Numbered from the stretch's first letter, positions 1 through 8,703 are shown. The stretch: DNA of 64,000 nucleotides from Candidatus Ruthia sp. Cpac_8_S14 (GCA_021730205.1 CP072533.1:521380-585379), one strand, 5' to 3'. The notes: a model not told the origin generated them from the letters alone. Numbers and translations: made by a program.

Positions 1-869
1 TTTTAATTTTTGGCTCCAGTGGTGGTGGCGCTCAACGCTGGCTTAATTTAGGTTTTATACGCTTTCAACCTTCTGAAATTATGAAAATTATCGTCCCTAT
101 TGCCATTGCCTCAATTCTGAGTGAAAAAACACTACCACCAAAATCACTGCCTGTTTTTTTATCCATTGCTGCCATTGTTTCAATCGTAATACTCATTGCC
201 AAACAACCAGATTTGGGCACGTCGCTATTAATTGGCGCTTCTGGTTTTTACGTGTTGTTTTTTTCAGGCATTCGTGTTCAAATTCTTAAAAATAATTGGT
301 TAAATTTTGCACTGATTTCATCAATCATCGCCTCAGGTGCTTATGTTGCATGGAACTATCTATTAATGGGTTATCAAAAAAAACGTATCCTAACTTTAAT
401 TGACCCAGGTTCTGACCCGTTAGGCTCTGGCTATCACATCTTGCAATCAAAAATTGCGATTGGCTCTGGCGGTTTGGTTGGTAAGGGTTTAGAGCAAGGC
501 TCCCAATCCCAACTTAATTTTCTACCTGAACATGCAACTGATTTTATCTTTGCTGTGATTGCTGAAGAGTTGGGCTTTATGGGTGTCATATTTTTATTCA
601 CCTTATATGGGCTAATTATTTACCGATTATTGCTCATTTCTTTTCAATCAGAAGATAATTTTTCAAAACTATTAGGTGCAAGCTTAACCCTTATCTTCTT
701 TACTTATATTTTTGTTAATGTTGGCATGGTGTCTGGGCTATTACCTGTAGTGGGTGTGCCATTACCACTGATTAGCTATGGTGGCTCATCACTCATCACT
801 CTAATGTCTAGCTTTGGCATTATCATGGCAATTCGTAAACACAAAACACCAAGATACTTGCAAAACTAA
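1..869 (+). CDS. rodA: RodA, peptidoglycan glycosyltransferase (SEDS family), 5' end cut off by the window
   Basis: This is the C-terminal part of the SEDS protein that polymerises glycan strands for cell elongation with PBP2 in the inner membrane. The frame is open from base 3, upstream of the first ATG at 81, and it includes the family signature GAQRWLNLGFIRFQPSEI, so the true start lies outside the window. Other family motifs are KQPDLGTSLL, PEHATDFIFAVIAEELGFMG and, near the end, VVGVPLPLISYGGSSL. Several hydrophobic helices fit a polytopic membrane protein. The stop overlaps the mltB start by one base (TAATG), indicating one transcript with the cell-wall genes that follow. The identification is firm. 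Confidence 0.95.
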   Translation, partial: LIFGSSGGGAQRWLNLGFIRFQPSEIMKIIVPIAIASILSEKTLPPKSLPVFLSIAAIVSIVILIAKQPDLGTSLLIGASGFYVLFFSGIRVQILKNNWLNFALISSIIASGAYVAWNYLLMGYQKKRILTLIDPGSDPLGSGYHILQSKIAIGSGGLVGKGLEQGSQSQLNFLPEHATDFIFAVIAEELGFMGVIFLFTLYGLIIYRLLLISFQSEDNFSKLLGASLTLIFFTYIFVNVGMVSGLLPVVGVPLPLISYGGSSLITLMSSFGIIMAIRKHKTPRYLQN

Positions 870-1852
870 TGCGCACATTCTTGCTTTTATTTATTTGCTT
901 TTCTGGCTCGATTATTGCTAAAACTTTACCAGCAACTAACTTTCAAGCAACCCATAACTTTATTAATAAAATGGTAAATAATCATCAATTCAACAAAGAT
1001 GAATTGATGATTATTTTTTCAAAAATTGAACTAACGCTTGCAGAAAAAAAGAAAAAAAGAAAAAAAGAAAAAACCATGTCTTGGGATAAATACAGAGCTT
1101 TGTTTATTACTGAGCAGCGTATTAAAGATGGCATTAACTTTTGGCAAGATAACTTAGCAACACTTAAACGCGCTGAAAGTAAATACAATGTACCTGCAGA
1201 AATCATAGTTGCTATTTTAGGTATTGAGACTAACTATGGCAATAGAAAAGGCACGCATCCAACTTTAGAAACGCTAGCAAAACGAGCATTTGGTAATTAT
1301 AGAAGGAAAAAATTCTATCAAAAAGAGTTAAAAGAATTCCTGCTTATGTCACGTGAAAACGTCATTCCGCCTTTATCCATACAAGGCTCTTATGCAGGTG
1401 CAATGGGCTATCCACAGTTTATTGCCAGCTCTTATAGATACTACGCTGTTGATTTTAACCATGATGGTAAGATTGATTTATTCTCAAATCCTGTTGATGC
1501 AATCGGCTCTATTGCTAATTATTTTGATCAGCACCAGTGGCATGATGGAGGTGAATTTGCAAGACCTATTGCACTTCAATCAAGCCACTTAAAACACGCC
1601 AGATTAAGCACTAACAAACCTAAAAAAAATACTCAGTACTGGCGCAATAAAGGTTTGGATATTTACCAAGACATTCAGAATAAAACCAAATTAGCATTTA
1701 TCAGCCTGCCACAAGATGAAATCAATGAAACTTGGCTCACTTTTTGGAATTTTTACGTGCTAACGCGTTATAATCACGACAATAGATATGCTATGGTAGC
1801 TTACCAACTATCAATCAAGTTAAAACAAGCATTCAATCAACTAAACAACTAA
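869..1852 (+). CDS. mltB: MltB, lytic murein transglycosylase B
   Basis: A periplasmic lytic transglycosylase that cleaves the MurNAc-GlcNAc bond and forms 1,6-anhydroMurNAc ends. Residues 1-17 look like a signal peptide. The catalytic Glu is near residue 120 in the motif AILGIETNYG, and the MltB signatures GSYAGAMGYPQFIASS and FNHDGKIDLF follow at about 170-205. The length of 327 aa is normal for the family. Between residues about 59 and 68 a lysine/arginine run is encoded by short tandem GAAAAAAA units, a feature not typical of MltB. The gene sits between rodA and dacA, an order also seen in pseudomonads, although rlpA is absent here. The start is set by the one-base overlap with rodA. Confidence 0.93.
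   Translation: MRTFLLLFICFSGSIIAKTLPATNFQATHNFINKMVNNHQFNKDELMIIFSKIELTLAEKKKKRKKEKTMSWDKYRALFITEQRIKDGINFWQDNLATLKRAESKYNVPAEIIVAILGIETNYGNRKGTHPTLETLAKRAFGNYRRKKFYQKELKEFLLMSRENVIPPLSIQGSYAGAMGYPQFIASSYRYYAVDFNHDGKIDLFSNPVDAIGSIANYFDQHQWHDGGEFARPIALQSSHLKHARLSTNKPKKNTQYWRNKGLDIYQDIQNKTKLAFISLPQDEINETWLTFWNFYVLTRYNHDNRYAMVAYQLSIKLKQAFNQLNN
1043..1073 (+). repeat. Short tandem repeat GAAAAAAA inside mltB
   Basis: Three perfect copies of the 8-base unit GAAAAAAA, at 1043-1050, 1051-1058 and 1059-1066, are followed by a partial copy of 7 bases ending at 1073. The repeat encodes a Lys/Arg-rich stretch of MltB between the signal peptide region and the catalytic domain. Because 8 is not a multiple of 3, gain or loss of one unit would shift the reading frame. 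In the sequence given, the frame is open. Confidence 0.9.
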
Positions 1853-1858
1853 TACTTT

Positions 1859-2986
1859 ATGCAATATCAATCAATCGTCAAACCCCTAGTCATTCTTATA
1901 TTCTCCCTTGCCTTAAATACTCAAGCAGCAATTTTTATCACCCCTAAAGCACCAGAAATATCCGCTGCTGCTTATAGTATTATTGATTACAATTCTGGCA
2001 AAATCATTGCAAGTAGCAAACAACACGATAAGCACGCACCAGCAAGTCTAACCAAACTAATGACAGCCTATGTTGTTTTCCAACTTATTAACGATGGTCG
2101 TATCAGTTTAGAAGACAAAGTGCGTATCAGCAAAAAAGCGTGGAAAACAGGCGGCTCAAAAAGTTTTGTAGAAGTGGGTAAAACCATTAAGCTTGAAACA
2201 TTGCTTAAAGGCATGATTATTCAATCTGGTAATGACTCTGCTGTCGCCTTGGCTGAACATATTGCAGGAACTGAAGGTACATTTGCTACTTATATGAATG
2301 AATATGCGCGTCAACTTGATATGAATAATTCTTGGTTTGAAAATGCTTCTGGCTTGCCAAATGATAATCAATACACCACTGCGGCTGATATAACACTATT
2401 AGTGACAGCAACAATTAGAGACTTTCCCCAATTCTATCCGTGGTACTCACAAAAAGAATTTACTTACCATGGTATTAAACAACGCAATCGAAATAAATTA
2501 TTATGGAGCGACCATACGGTAGATGGGCTAAAAACTGGGTTTACTAAAAAAGCAGGTTATAACTTAGTAACCAGTGCCAAACGTGTTGGCATGCGTTTGA
2601 TTTCTGTTGTTTTGGGGTCTAGTAGCGTGAACGCTCGAACCTCACAAACACAAAAAATTCTTGATTACGGCTTTCGCTTTTTTGAAACCCAAACCATTAA
2701 AGACATTAAAAAAGAAGTACCCATTGCTAGCTCAACCAAAGACACACTAAAGGTAGGTACGTCAAAAGCGACCAGCTTCACTCTAGCACGTGGTCAGTTC
2801 AAACTTTCAGACCAGGTGATGCAACTTGATACAGCCTTGTCAGCACCTATCAATAAAGGTGATGTTGTTGGCAAATTACTCATCCAATTTGAAGGCAAAA
2901 CCATGGTAAGTATTCCATTAGTTGCACTTGAAGATGCACAACAAACAGGCTTGTTCCCACGCATGCTTGAAGCTATTGGGTTTTAG
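1859..2986 (+). CDS. dacA: D-alanyl-D-alanine carboxypeptidase (PBP5/6 type)
   Basis: A class-C low-molecular-mass penicillin-binding protein that removes the terminal D-Ala from peptidoglycan stem peptides. All three active-site motifs are present: SxxK at about residues 63-66 (SLTK), SGN at 123-125, and KTG at 225-227. An N-terminal signal peptide (residues 1-23) and a C-terminal region resembling the PBP5 beta domain with an amphipathic anchor (FPRMLEAIGF at the end) are visible. The length is 375 aa, a little shorter than E. coli PBP5. The gene lies 6 bases after mltB and shares one base with the next gene, so it belongs to the cell-wall operon. dacC is the alternative name used in pseudomonads. 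Confidence 0.93.
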   Translation: MQYQSIVKPLVILIFSLALNTQAAIFITPKAPEISAAAYSIIDYNSGKIIASSKQHDKHAPASLTKLMTAYVVFQLINDGRISLEDKVRISKKAWKTGGSKSFVEVGKTIKLETLLKGMIIQSGNDSAVALAEHIAGTEGTFATYMNEYARQLDMNNSWFENASGLPNDNQYTTAADITLLVTATIRDFPQFYPWYSQKEFTYHGIKQRNRNKLLWSDHTVDGLKTGFTKKAGYNLVTSAKRVGMRLISVVLGSSSVNARTSQTQKILDYGFRFFETQTIKDIKKEVPIASSTKDTLKVGTSKATSFTLARGQFKLSDQVMQLDTALSAPINKGDVVGKLLIQFEGKTMVSIPLVALEDAQQTGLFPRMLEAIGF

Positions 2987-3819
2987 TGGTATTTTTAAAC
3001 GGCAAATTTATTGAAAAAGACCAAGCACATATTTCTGTAATGGATAGAGGTTTTTTATTTGGCGATGGTGTTTATGAAGTAATTCCTGTTTATAACAACA
3101 AAATATTTTGCCTTAATGCACATTTATTGCGCTTGCAGACAAGTCTTGATTCAGTCAAAATTAAAAACCCATATAATCTAAAGGAATGGGGTGATATTCT
3201 AAGCAAACTTCTCGGCTTTTATAATAATCAAGAGCAATCAATTTACTTACAAATAAGTCGTGGTATAAGTAACGAACGCAAACACAGTTCTAGCGATTTA
3301 ACACCAACGGTTTATATCGAATCCAATCCCTTACTAATCAAAAACAAGCAAGCGTTCAAAGCAGGCTTTTCAGCCATCACCCAGCCAGATATTCGCTGGC
3401 ATCGATGCGACATTAAATCCATTTCTCTTTTGGCCAATGTCATGTATTCACAACAAGCAAAAGAAAAAAATGTTGAAGAGGTTATTCTTTATCGAGACAA
3501 TCAAGTGACTGAAGGTGCAACTTCTAATGTATTTATAATCAAAGATGGCACACTATTTACCCATCCGACTAGTGTTCATATCCTATCTGGCATTACTCGC
3601 GATTTAGTACTAGAAAGCGCAAGAGCGTGCCACATCCCTATTAAGAAAGTTTCATTTTCAATGGATGAATTAAGCGCCGCAGACGAGCTGTGGATTTCTA
3701 GCTCCACACGTGAAATCATGCCCATTATTCAAGTTGATGACAAGTTAATCAACCGTGGTAATATTGGCAATGCTTGGGGCTGTGTTTATGACTACTACCA
3801 AAGTTTAAAAAATGCATGA
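2986..3819 (+). CDS. dat: D-amino acid (D-alanine) aminotransferase, PLP fold type IV
   Basis: A PLP enzyme of the branched-chain/D-amino-acid transaminase group that would interconvert D-Ala and D-Glu with their 2-oxo acids and so supply or recover D-amino acids for the wall. The PLP-binding Lys is about residue 144 (CDIKSISLLANVM). The N-terminal signature MDRGFLFGDGVYEVIPVY and the C-terminal LSGITRD and SSTREIMPI elements match the family. The start is a GTG overlapping the dacA stop by one base (TAGTG). The 277-aa length is normal. The position next to dacA repeats the pseudomonad order and favours the D-amino acid enzyme over IlvE. Confidence 0.85.
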   Translation: MVFLNGKFIEKDQAHISVMDRGFLFGDGVYEVIPVYNNKIFCLNAHLLRLQTSLDSVKIKNPYNLKEWGDILSKLLGFYNNQEQSIYLQISRGISNERKHSSSDLTPTVYIESNPLLIKNKQAFKAGFSAITQPDIRWHRCDIKSISLLANVMYSQQAKEKNVEEVILYRDNQVTEGATSNVFIIKDGTLFTHPTSVHILSGITRDLVLESARACHIPIKKVSFSMDELSAADELWISSSTREIMPIIQVDDKLINRGNIGNAWGCVYDYYQSLKNA

Positions 3820-4756
3820 TAAGCGTCTAGATAAACTAGGCAATTGGCTTGAAAGTTTCTTTGGTCATCAAGATTTTGCACTCACACGTGCAAGTGATGA
3901 TGCCAGTTTTCGTCGTTATTTTAGAGTTCAATATCAGCAAGAAACTCTTATTGCTATGGATGCACCACCCTCAAAGGAAAGCACCGAATCTTTTATCAAA
4001 ATTGCCAAACTGCTTAATCAGCATAATATTCACGCACCAAAAATCATCAATACAGATTTAGAACAAGGTTTTTTACTGTTGGAGGATTTAGGCTCAACTA
4101 CTTTTTTACAAGCCTTAAATGGGAATTTTAATCTTGATTTATACAAAATAGCCATTGACGAACTCATCAAAATACAAATCATTAACACCCAAGACCTAGC
4201 ACTTAAAAAATACGACAAACAACTGCTCAATGCTGAAATGCAACTACTGATAGATTGGTACTTGCCTAAAACGCTATCCAATACCCATCTTCAAAATTTA
4301 CAAGCTATTTTTGGGCTATTGTCTGACAATGCACTTAATTCAAAACAAGTGTTTGTACATCGTGATTATCATTGTCGTAACTTAATGATGCTAAAAAATA
4401 ATGATTTAGCTATGATTGATTTTCAAGATACACTCATTGGCTCAAATACTTATGATTTATGTTCACTGCTTAAAGATGCTTACTTTGAATTGAAACTCTT
4501 TGAATTACAAACACTTTTGCAATACTATTACGACCAAGCCAATATTGATACTGAATTTCCTAAATTTGAAAAACAGTTTGAATTGATGGGGTTACAACGT
4601 CATTTGAAAATATTAGGCATCTTTAAACGCCTGTCAATTAGAGACAACAAACACCAGTACTTAAATGACTTACCATTGGTTAAAAAATATGCACAACAAA
4701 CAGCCAATAAATACCCAGAATTTACACCCCTTAAAGAGGTCTTATGTTTGGCATGA
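3812..4756 (+). CDS. amgK: Aminoglycoside-phosphotransferase-fold kinase, likely AmgK (MurNAc/GlcNAc kinase)
   Basis: A kinase of the APH superfamily. The Brenner motif VHRDYHCRNLM is at about residues 182-192 and the metal-binding segment MIDFQDTLIGSNTYDL at about 201-216. An adjoining nucleotidyltransferase gene strongly suggests AmgK, which phosphorylates MurNAc or GlcNAc at C1 in peptidoglycan recycling; MurU then makes the UDP sugar. The gene overlaps dat by 8 bases and the next gene by 13, so it is translated as part of the same operon. The family assignment is secure; the specific substrate is inferred from gene order. Confidence 0.8.
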   Translation: MHDKRLDKLGNWLESFFGHQDFALTRASDDASFRRYFRVQYQQETLIAMDAPPSKESTESFIKIAKLLNQHNIHAPKIINTDLEQGFLLLEDLGSTTFLQALNGNFNLDLYKIAIDELIKIQIINTQDLALKKYDKQLLNAEMQLLIDWYLPKTLSNTHLQNLQAIFGLLSDNALNSKQVFVHRDYHCRNLMMLKNNDLAMIDFQDTLIGSNTYDLCSLLKDAYFELKLFELQTLLQYYYDQANIDTEFPKFEKQFELMGLQRHLKILGIFKRLSIRDNKHQYLNDLPLVKKYAQQTANKYPEFTPLKEVLCLA

Positions 4757-5397
4757 TTTTAGCAGCAGGTCGAGGCAAACGTATGATGCCGTTGACCAAA
4801 AATATACCAAAACCCTTAATCAAGGTTCAGGGTTTAACACTCATTGAACACTCAATTAATACCTTAAAAAATACTGGAATCAGCAAAATAGTCATCAATA
4901 TTTCATATTTAGGCGGGCAAATTAAGTCTTATCTTGGCAATGGCTCAAAATTTGGTGTCAATATTCACTACAGCAACGAGTCAAAAGGCGCACTAGAAAC
5001 TGCGGGCGGTATTATGAAAGCATTGCCCTTATTAGGCATTAAACCTTTTGTTATCATTAATAGTGATGTGCTTTGTGATTATGACTTATCGAACCTAATA
5101 CTCCCAACAAATTCACTGGCTCATCTTGTACTAATTGACAACCCTAAACACAATCCAGCAGGTGACTTTTCATTAAACGATACTCAATTAACCCTAATAA
5201 ACAAAAAAACTTACACCTTTTCTGGTATCGGCGCTTATCACCCTGATCTATTTAAACCTTATTTATTCGAGAAAAAATTAGCACTCTCAAAGGTGCTAAA
5301 AGCAACCATCGCTAAAAATCAAATTAGTGCAGAACACTATGCTGGTTACTGGCAAGATATAGGCACACCAAAACGTTTAGAATTAGCCAACAAATAA
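4744..5397 (+). CDS. murU: Sugar-1-phosphate nucleotidyltransferase, likely MurU
   Basis: The N-terminus carries the nucleotidyltransferase signature LAAGRGKRMMPLTKNIPKPL (G-x-G-x-R, then P-K). An aspartate for metal binding is in the motif IINSDVLCDYD. The length of 217 aa matches MurNAc-1-phosphate uridylyltransferase and is shorter than GlmU or RfbA-type enzymes. Overlap with the kinase gene upstream fits the AmgK-MurU salvage pair, which makes UDP-MurNAc from recycled MurNAc and bypasses MurA/MurB. Downstream comes the SRP RNA. The fold is certain; the MurU role rests on length and neighbour. Confidence 0.8.
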   Translation: MFGMILAAGRGKRMMPLTKNIPKPLIKVQGLTLIEHSINTLKNTGISKIVINISYLGGQIKSYLGNGSKFGVNIHYSNESKGALETAGGIMKALPLLGIKPFVIINSDVLCDYDLSNLILPTNSLAHLVLIDNPKHNPAGDFSLNDTQLTLINKKTYTFSGIGAYHPDLFKPYLFEKKLALSKVLKATIAKNQISAEHYAGYWQDIGTPKRLELANK

Positions 5398-5424
5398 ATC
5401 AGACTAAATGTAAAATAACTTACT

Positions 5425-5533
5425 GATAGTATCAAGGGTGTGCCGACAATAAATGGTTATGAACCCCGCCAGATCTGGAAGGAAGCAACGGTAATAATTT
5501 TTTTGTGTGTTGGATGGTATTCTTGGTGCTATC
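5425..5533 (+). ncRNA. ffs: 4.5S RNA, signal recognition particle RNA
   Basis: The universally conserved SRP RNA apical domain is present: GAACCCCGCCAGATCTGGAA followed by GGAAGCAACGG. The ends pair as expected for a long hairpin: GATAG at 5425-5429 with CTATC at 5529-5533, followed by further matches including CAAG with CTTG. The size of about 109 nt matches bacterial 4.5S RNA. It lies immediately before dnaX, as in many bacteria. The exact mature ends are estimates. It would bind Ffh and target nascent membrane proteins. Confidence 0.92.
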
Positions 5534-5561
5534 ACTTTTAATATAATCAGTCCTATTTTTG

Positions 5562-7076
5562 ATGAGTGAACATTATCAAGTTTTAGCTAGAAAATATCGC
5601 CCGCATTCTTTTGCTGAATTGGTAGGTCAAACGCACACTAAAAAAACCCTAATCAATCTACTTGATGCTAATAATTTGCATCACGGTTTTTTATTCACAG
5701 GCACGCGTGGTGTTGGCAAAACCACGATTGCCAGAATCTTTGCTAAATCTATTAACTGTGAACAAGGCATTAGTTCAACCCCATGTGGTAAATGCCCTAC
5801 TTGTATTGAAATTGACAAAGGTCAATCAATTGATTTAATTGAGCTTGACGCTGCCTCACACACAGGGGTTGATAACATGCGCGATATTTTAGAAAATGTG
5901 CAATATATGCCAAGCAAGAATCGTTATAAGATTTATCTTATCGATGAGGTGCATATGCTGTCCAAAAGCAGTTTTAATGCCCTTTTAAAAACCCTTGAAG
6001 AGCCACCAGAACATGCTAAATTTTTATTAGCAACTACAGATTCACAGAAACTACCTCTAACTGTTTTATCGCGTTGCTTGCAATTCACATTACAACAACT
6101 GACCCATGATGAAATTCTAGGTCAGCTAAAATTTATCATGGATGCCGAAGCGTTAAGCTATGAAGAATCAGCCCTTGGTCAAATTGCTGATTTTGGCAAT
6201 GGCTCAATGCGCGATGCACTGAGTTTGCTTGATCAATCAATCTCTTATGGCAAAGGCACAGTAACCAATGCTGACATTAAAGCCATGTTGGGCTTGGTAC
6301 ATCATGACGATATTATTAAATTAGCAACACATTTATTTAACCAAGATGCCAAAGCGGTGATTAATTTTATTAAAGATTTGTCTCATCGTAGTGAAAATCT
6401 TACCAATGCACTTAAAGATTTAAGTTCATTATTTCATAAAATATCTATTGCACAAATTGTTGATATTGAAAGTAACAAAACCATTCAAAACCTTAGCACA
6501 CAAATATCAAACTTTGATTTACAAATTTTTTATCAAATGTCAATCAACGGCTCTAAAGACATGGCACTAGCCCCTAGCGAGCAAATTGGGTTTGAGATGA
6601 CGCTACTTAGAATGTTGGTATTTCGCAGTGACGCTCAACTCGATGCAGAAGAAATATCAAACGTTGTAGAACCCACTACTCTTGATATTAACAATCAACA
6701 ACAATGGGAAACACTTACCCAAGCGCTAGAATTTAAAGGCGGTGCGCAAATTCTGGTAGAAAACACACTGTTTGACAATGTTAGTAGCACAACATTAACA
6801 CTAACGTTGGACAATCAATTTGCTAATTTACTAAGTGATCATGTACAAAAAAGTATGTTAACAACACTTAGACAAAAATTTTCAACATTAAATTTGGTAA
6901 TTAACCTTGGTAAGCCCAATGCTCAAACATTGGCGCAAAAAAAAACTCAAGTACATAATGAAAAAATGAAAAAAATACAAGAACAATTTTTAAACGATAG
7001 AGGTGTGCAAAAACTAGAAAGAACATTCGATACAAAAATTAATATTAACTCAATTAAGGAGATTAACCATGTTTAA
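5562..7076 (+). CDS. dnaX: DNA polymerase III subunit gamma/tau
   Basis: The clamp-loader ATPase. From the ATG at 5562 (chosen over a TTG three bases upstream), Walker A GTRGVGKTT is at about residues 47-55, the zinc-finger cysteines are at about 66, 75, 78 and 81, Walker B is IYLIDEVHML, and the SRC arginine-finger motif is in VLSRCLQF. The protein of 504 aa is shorter than E. coli tau (643) but longer than gamma (431); the C-terminal domain is compact. A run of nine A residues at 6937-6945 occurs near the 3' end. The gene overlaps ybaB by 8 bases, in the conserved dnaX-ybaB-recR order. Confidence 0.95.
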   Translation: MSEHYQVLARKYRPHSFAELVGQTHTKKTLINLLDANNLHHGFLFTGTRGVGKTTIARIFAKSINCEQGISSTPCGKCPTCIEIDKGQSIDLIELDAASHTGVDNMRDILENVQYMPSKNRYKIYLIDEVHMLSKSSFNALLKTLEEPPEHAKFLLATTDSQKLPLTVLSRCLQFTLQQLTHDEILGQLKFIMDAEALSYEESALGQIADFGNGSMRDALSLLDQSISYGKGTVTNADIKAMLGLVHHDDIIKLATHLFNQDAKAVINFIKDLSHRSENLTNALKDLSSLFHKISIAQIVDIESNKTIQNLSTQISNFDLQIFYQMSINGSKDMALAPSEQIGFEMTLLRMLVFRSDAQLDAEEISNVVEPTTLDINNQQQWETLTQALEFKGGAQILVENTLFDNVSSTTLTLTLDNQFANLLSDHVQKSMLTTLRQKFSTLNLVINLGKPNAQTLAQKKTQVHNEKMKKIQEQFLNDRGVQKLERTFDTKININSIKEINHV

Positions 7077-7375
7077 AGGCGGAATGGCTGGAATGATGAA
7101 AAAAGCACAACAAATGCAAGAGAACATGAAAAAGGCACAAGCAGAAATAAAAAAATCTATCCGCCACTGGAAAAGCTTCTGGTAGCTGCGTTGAGATTAC
7201 CTTAAATAGTGAACACATAGTAACTGATATTAAAATCCTTGATGAAGCGATGAATGATAAAGAACTACTTGAAGATTTAATCCTTAGCGCAATGAACGAT
7301 GCTGTTAGACAAATCTCTGACGCCTTATCTGCTAAAATGAAAACTGCCACAGGCGGTATGAACTTGCCTTTCTAA
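7069..7375 (+). pseudogene. ybaB: YbaB/EbfC nucleoid-associated protein, frame interrupted at an A run
   Basis: The gene begins ATG at 7069 inside the end of dnaX and reads MFKGGMAGMMKKAQQMQENM, a typical YbaB N-terminus, but stops early. After an A7 run at 7149-7155 the homologous sequence continues in another frame (LSATGKASGSCVEITLN through MKTATGGMNLPF) to a stop at 7373-7375, one base from the recR start. Removing one A restores a full-length protein of about 101 aa. All the rest looks conserved. This could be a real lesion, a sequencing error, or a site where RNA polymerase slippage restores the frame, as proposed for A runs in insect endosymbionts. Confidence 0.85.
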
Positions 7376-7959
7376 TGATTGAACCACTCAACAAAGCCTT
7401 CTGTGCATTGCCTGGTGTGGGCAGTAAAACCGCACAACGTTTTGTTTATCATCTATTAGAACGCAATCGTGAAGGCGGTATGAATCTTGCCAAAGCGTTA
7501 GTTGATGCTATGGAGCACGTCAAACACTGCACCTCATGCCGAACATTGAGTGAAAAAATCTTATGTCATATTTGTGCTAGTGAAGTGCGTGATGCTTCAC
7601 AATTATGCGTTGTAGAAATACCAACTGATATACATGCCATCGAACAAAGTGGGGTTTATAAGGGTAAATATTTTGTCCTTAGCGGTTACCTATCCCCTAT
7701 TGATGGTATTGGTGCGTCTGAATTGGGCTTAGATAAGCTAGAACAAAAATTAACCAACCAAAATATAAAAGAAATTATTCTAGCAACCAATGCCACAGCA
7801 GAAGGCGAAGTAACTGCTCATTATATTGGCAGTATGGCTAAACAATTTGACATTCAAATCACCCGAATCGCTCATGGCATTCCAATTGGTGGTGAATTAG
7901 AATACGCTGATATCAATACCATTGCCCACGCACTATCAGGTCGTAAAAAGTACGATTAA
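7375..7959 (+). CDS. recR: RecR recombination mediator
   Basis: RecR with RecF/RecO loads RecA onto gapped DNA. The protein of 194 aa has the helix-hairpin-helix N-terminus (LPGVGSKTAQRFVYHLL), a C4 zinc finger with cysteines near 52, 55, 64 and 67, and a Toprim domain (VVEIPTDIHAIEQSGVYKGKYFVLSGYLSP is covered by this region). The C-terminal Walker-B-like GIPIGGELEYAD motif is intact. Length and order after ybaB are standard. The start overlaps the ybaB stop by one base. Confidence 0.95.
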   Translation: MIEPLNKAFCALPGVGSKTAQRFVYHLLERNREGGMNLAKALVDAMEHVKHCTSCRTLSEKILCHICASEVRDASQLCVVEIPTDIHAIEQSGVYKGKYFVLSGYLSPIDGIGASELGLDKLEQKLTNQNIKEIILATNATAEGEVTAHYIGSMAKQFDIQITRIAHGIPIGGELEYADINTIAHALSGRKKYD

Positions 7960-8066
7960 AATATCTAACACTTTTTGTGTAAAAAATTAATAGATTTTTC
8001 TAAATCACTCACTCACAATATTGTGTGTAAAACTCTCATATGAACATCATTATAAACACTAAATTA

Positions 8067-8474
8067 ATGACAGATACATCCACTCATTGGGATAATATTT
8101 ACCAAAATCAAGAACACGTTCAAGTAAGCTGGCATCAAGCTCAGTCAATCATTTCGCTTGATTGGGTTTTAGAATTTACAAGTAGCGCCTTAAGCGCCGT
8201 TAAAAAGTGACTTAAAAACCACGCTAAAAAAGTTCATTTTTACCATGAAAATATATTAGAATTTAAATCTAATCATCAGTTTTCATTCTCACCCAGTTGT
8301 CTCAAGTTGTGTTCAGAGCTTAATATTGTTCAATATGATGTAAAAAAAATCATGCAATTATTAGGCAACAACTTTAAGTTAATAAAAACCACTTCTGAAA
8401 TTCACCCCGCCCAAATAACAATACGCAAGATGTTAATCTATTTCTTTGAAATAAGAAATAGATTAACACTGTAG
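8067..8474 (+). pseudogene. Class I SAM-dependent methyltransferase remnant
   Basis: The first part reads MTDTSTHWDNIYQNQEHVQV then SWHQAQSIISLDWV, the typical N-terminus of a small SAM methyltransferase family (HWD-x-Y ... SW-x-Q ... SL). It stops at a TGA near 8208. After a few codons the frame resumes with a C-terminal segment (LGNNFKLIKTTSEIHPAQ...) like the end of the same family. The central SAM-binding Rossmann motifs are absent, so a large internal deletion is likely. The gene lies alone after recR. Substrate is unknown. Confidence 0.6.
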
Positions 8475-8488
8475 CTTTGTTTTTAAGA

Positions 8489-8703
8489 TCACTCTTTTAT
8501 AGTAATTTTATCTACCCGTAATTCTTGTTTCACGCCTTGCCTATCTAAGAAAATTAAAAATTCTTCTGTGGATTTGATGATGATATTTTTTGGCCTAATT
8601 ACTTGAACAACTTTATCAATAAGAATTTCTATGGATTGTGAGTGCATAATGGCTAACTCATAAATACTATGATCTTCGTAGGAGATTTGATAAGTAGCTT
8701 TTC
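8489..8703 (-). other. Unrecognised short reading frame, probably a gene remnant
   Basis: On the minus strand a stretch of about 70 codons without stop reads, for example, HSIYELAIMHSQSIEILI and FLIFLDRQGVKQELRVDKI, ending in TGA at 8489-8491. There is no convincing start codon with a ribosome binding site; the frame begins right after the stop of the YhbQ remnant. Composition looks coding, not random. I do not recognise the family. It may be the 3' end of a lost gene. Confidence 0.35.

Noticed and set aside
6930..6960. Programmed frameshift making a gamma subunit of DNA polymerase III
   Set aside because: The A9 run is near the natural end of the gene; the product would be almost full length, unlike E. 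coli or Thermus gamma.
7966..8020. Short hairpins after recR (ACAC-TTTTT-GTGT and CACAATATTGTG) as a terminator
   Set aside because: The stems are only 4-6 bp and AT-rich, without a following T run of convincing length.
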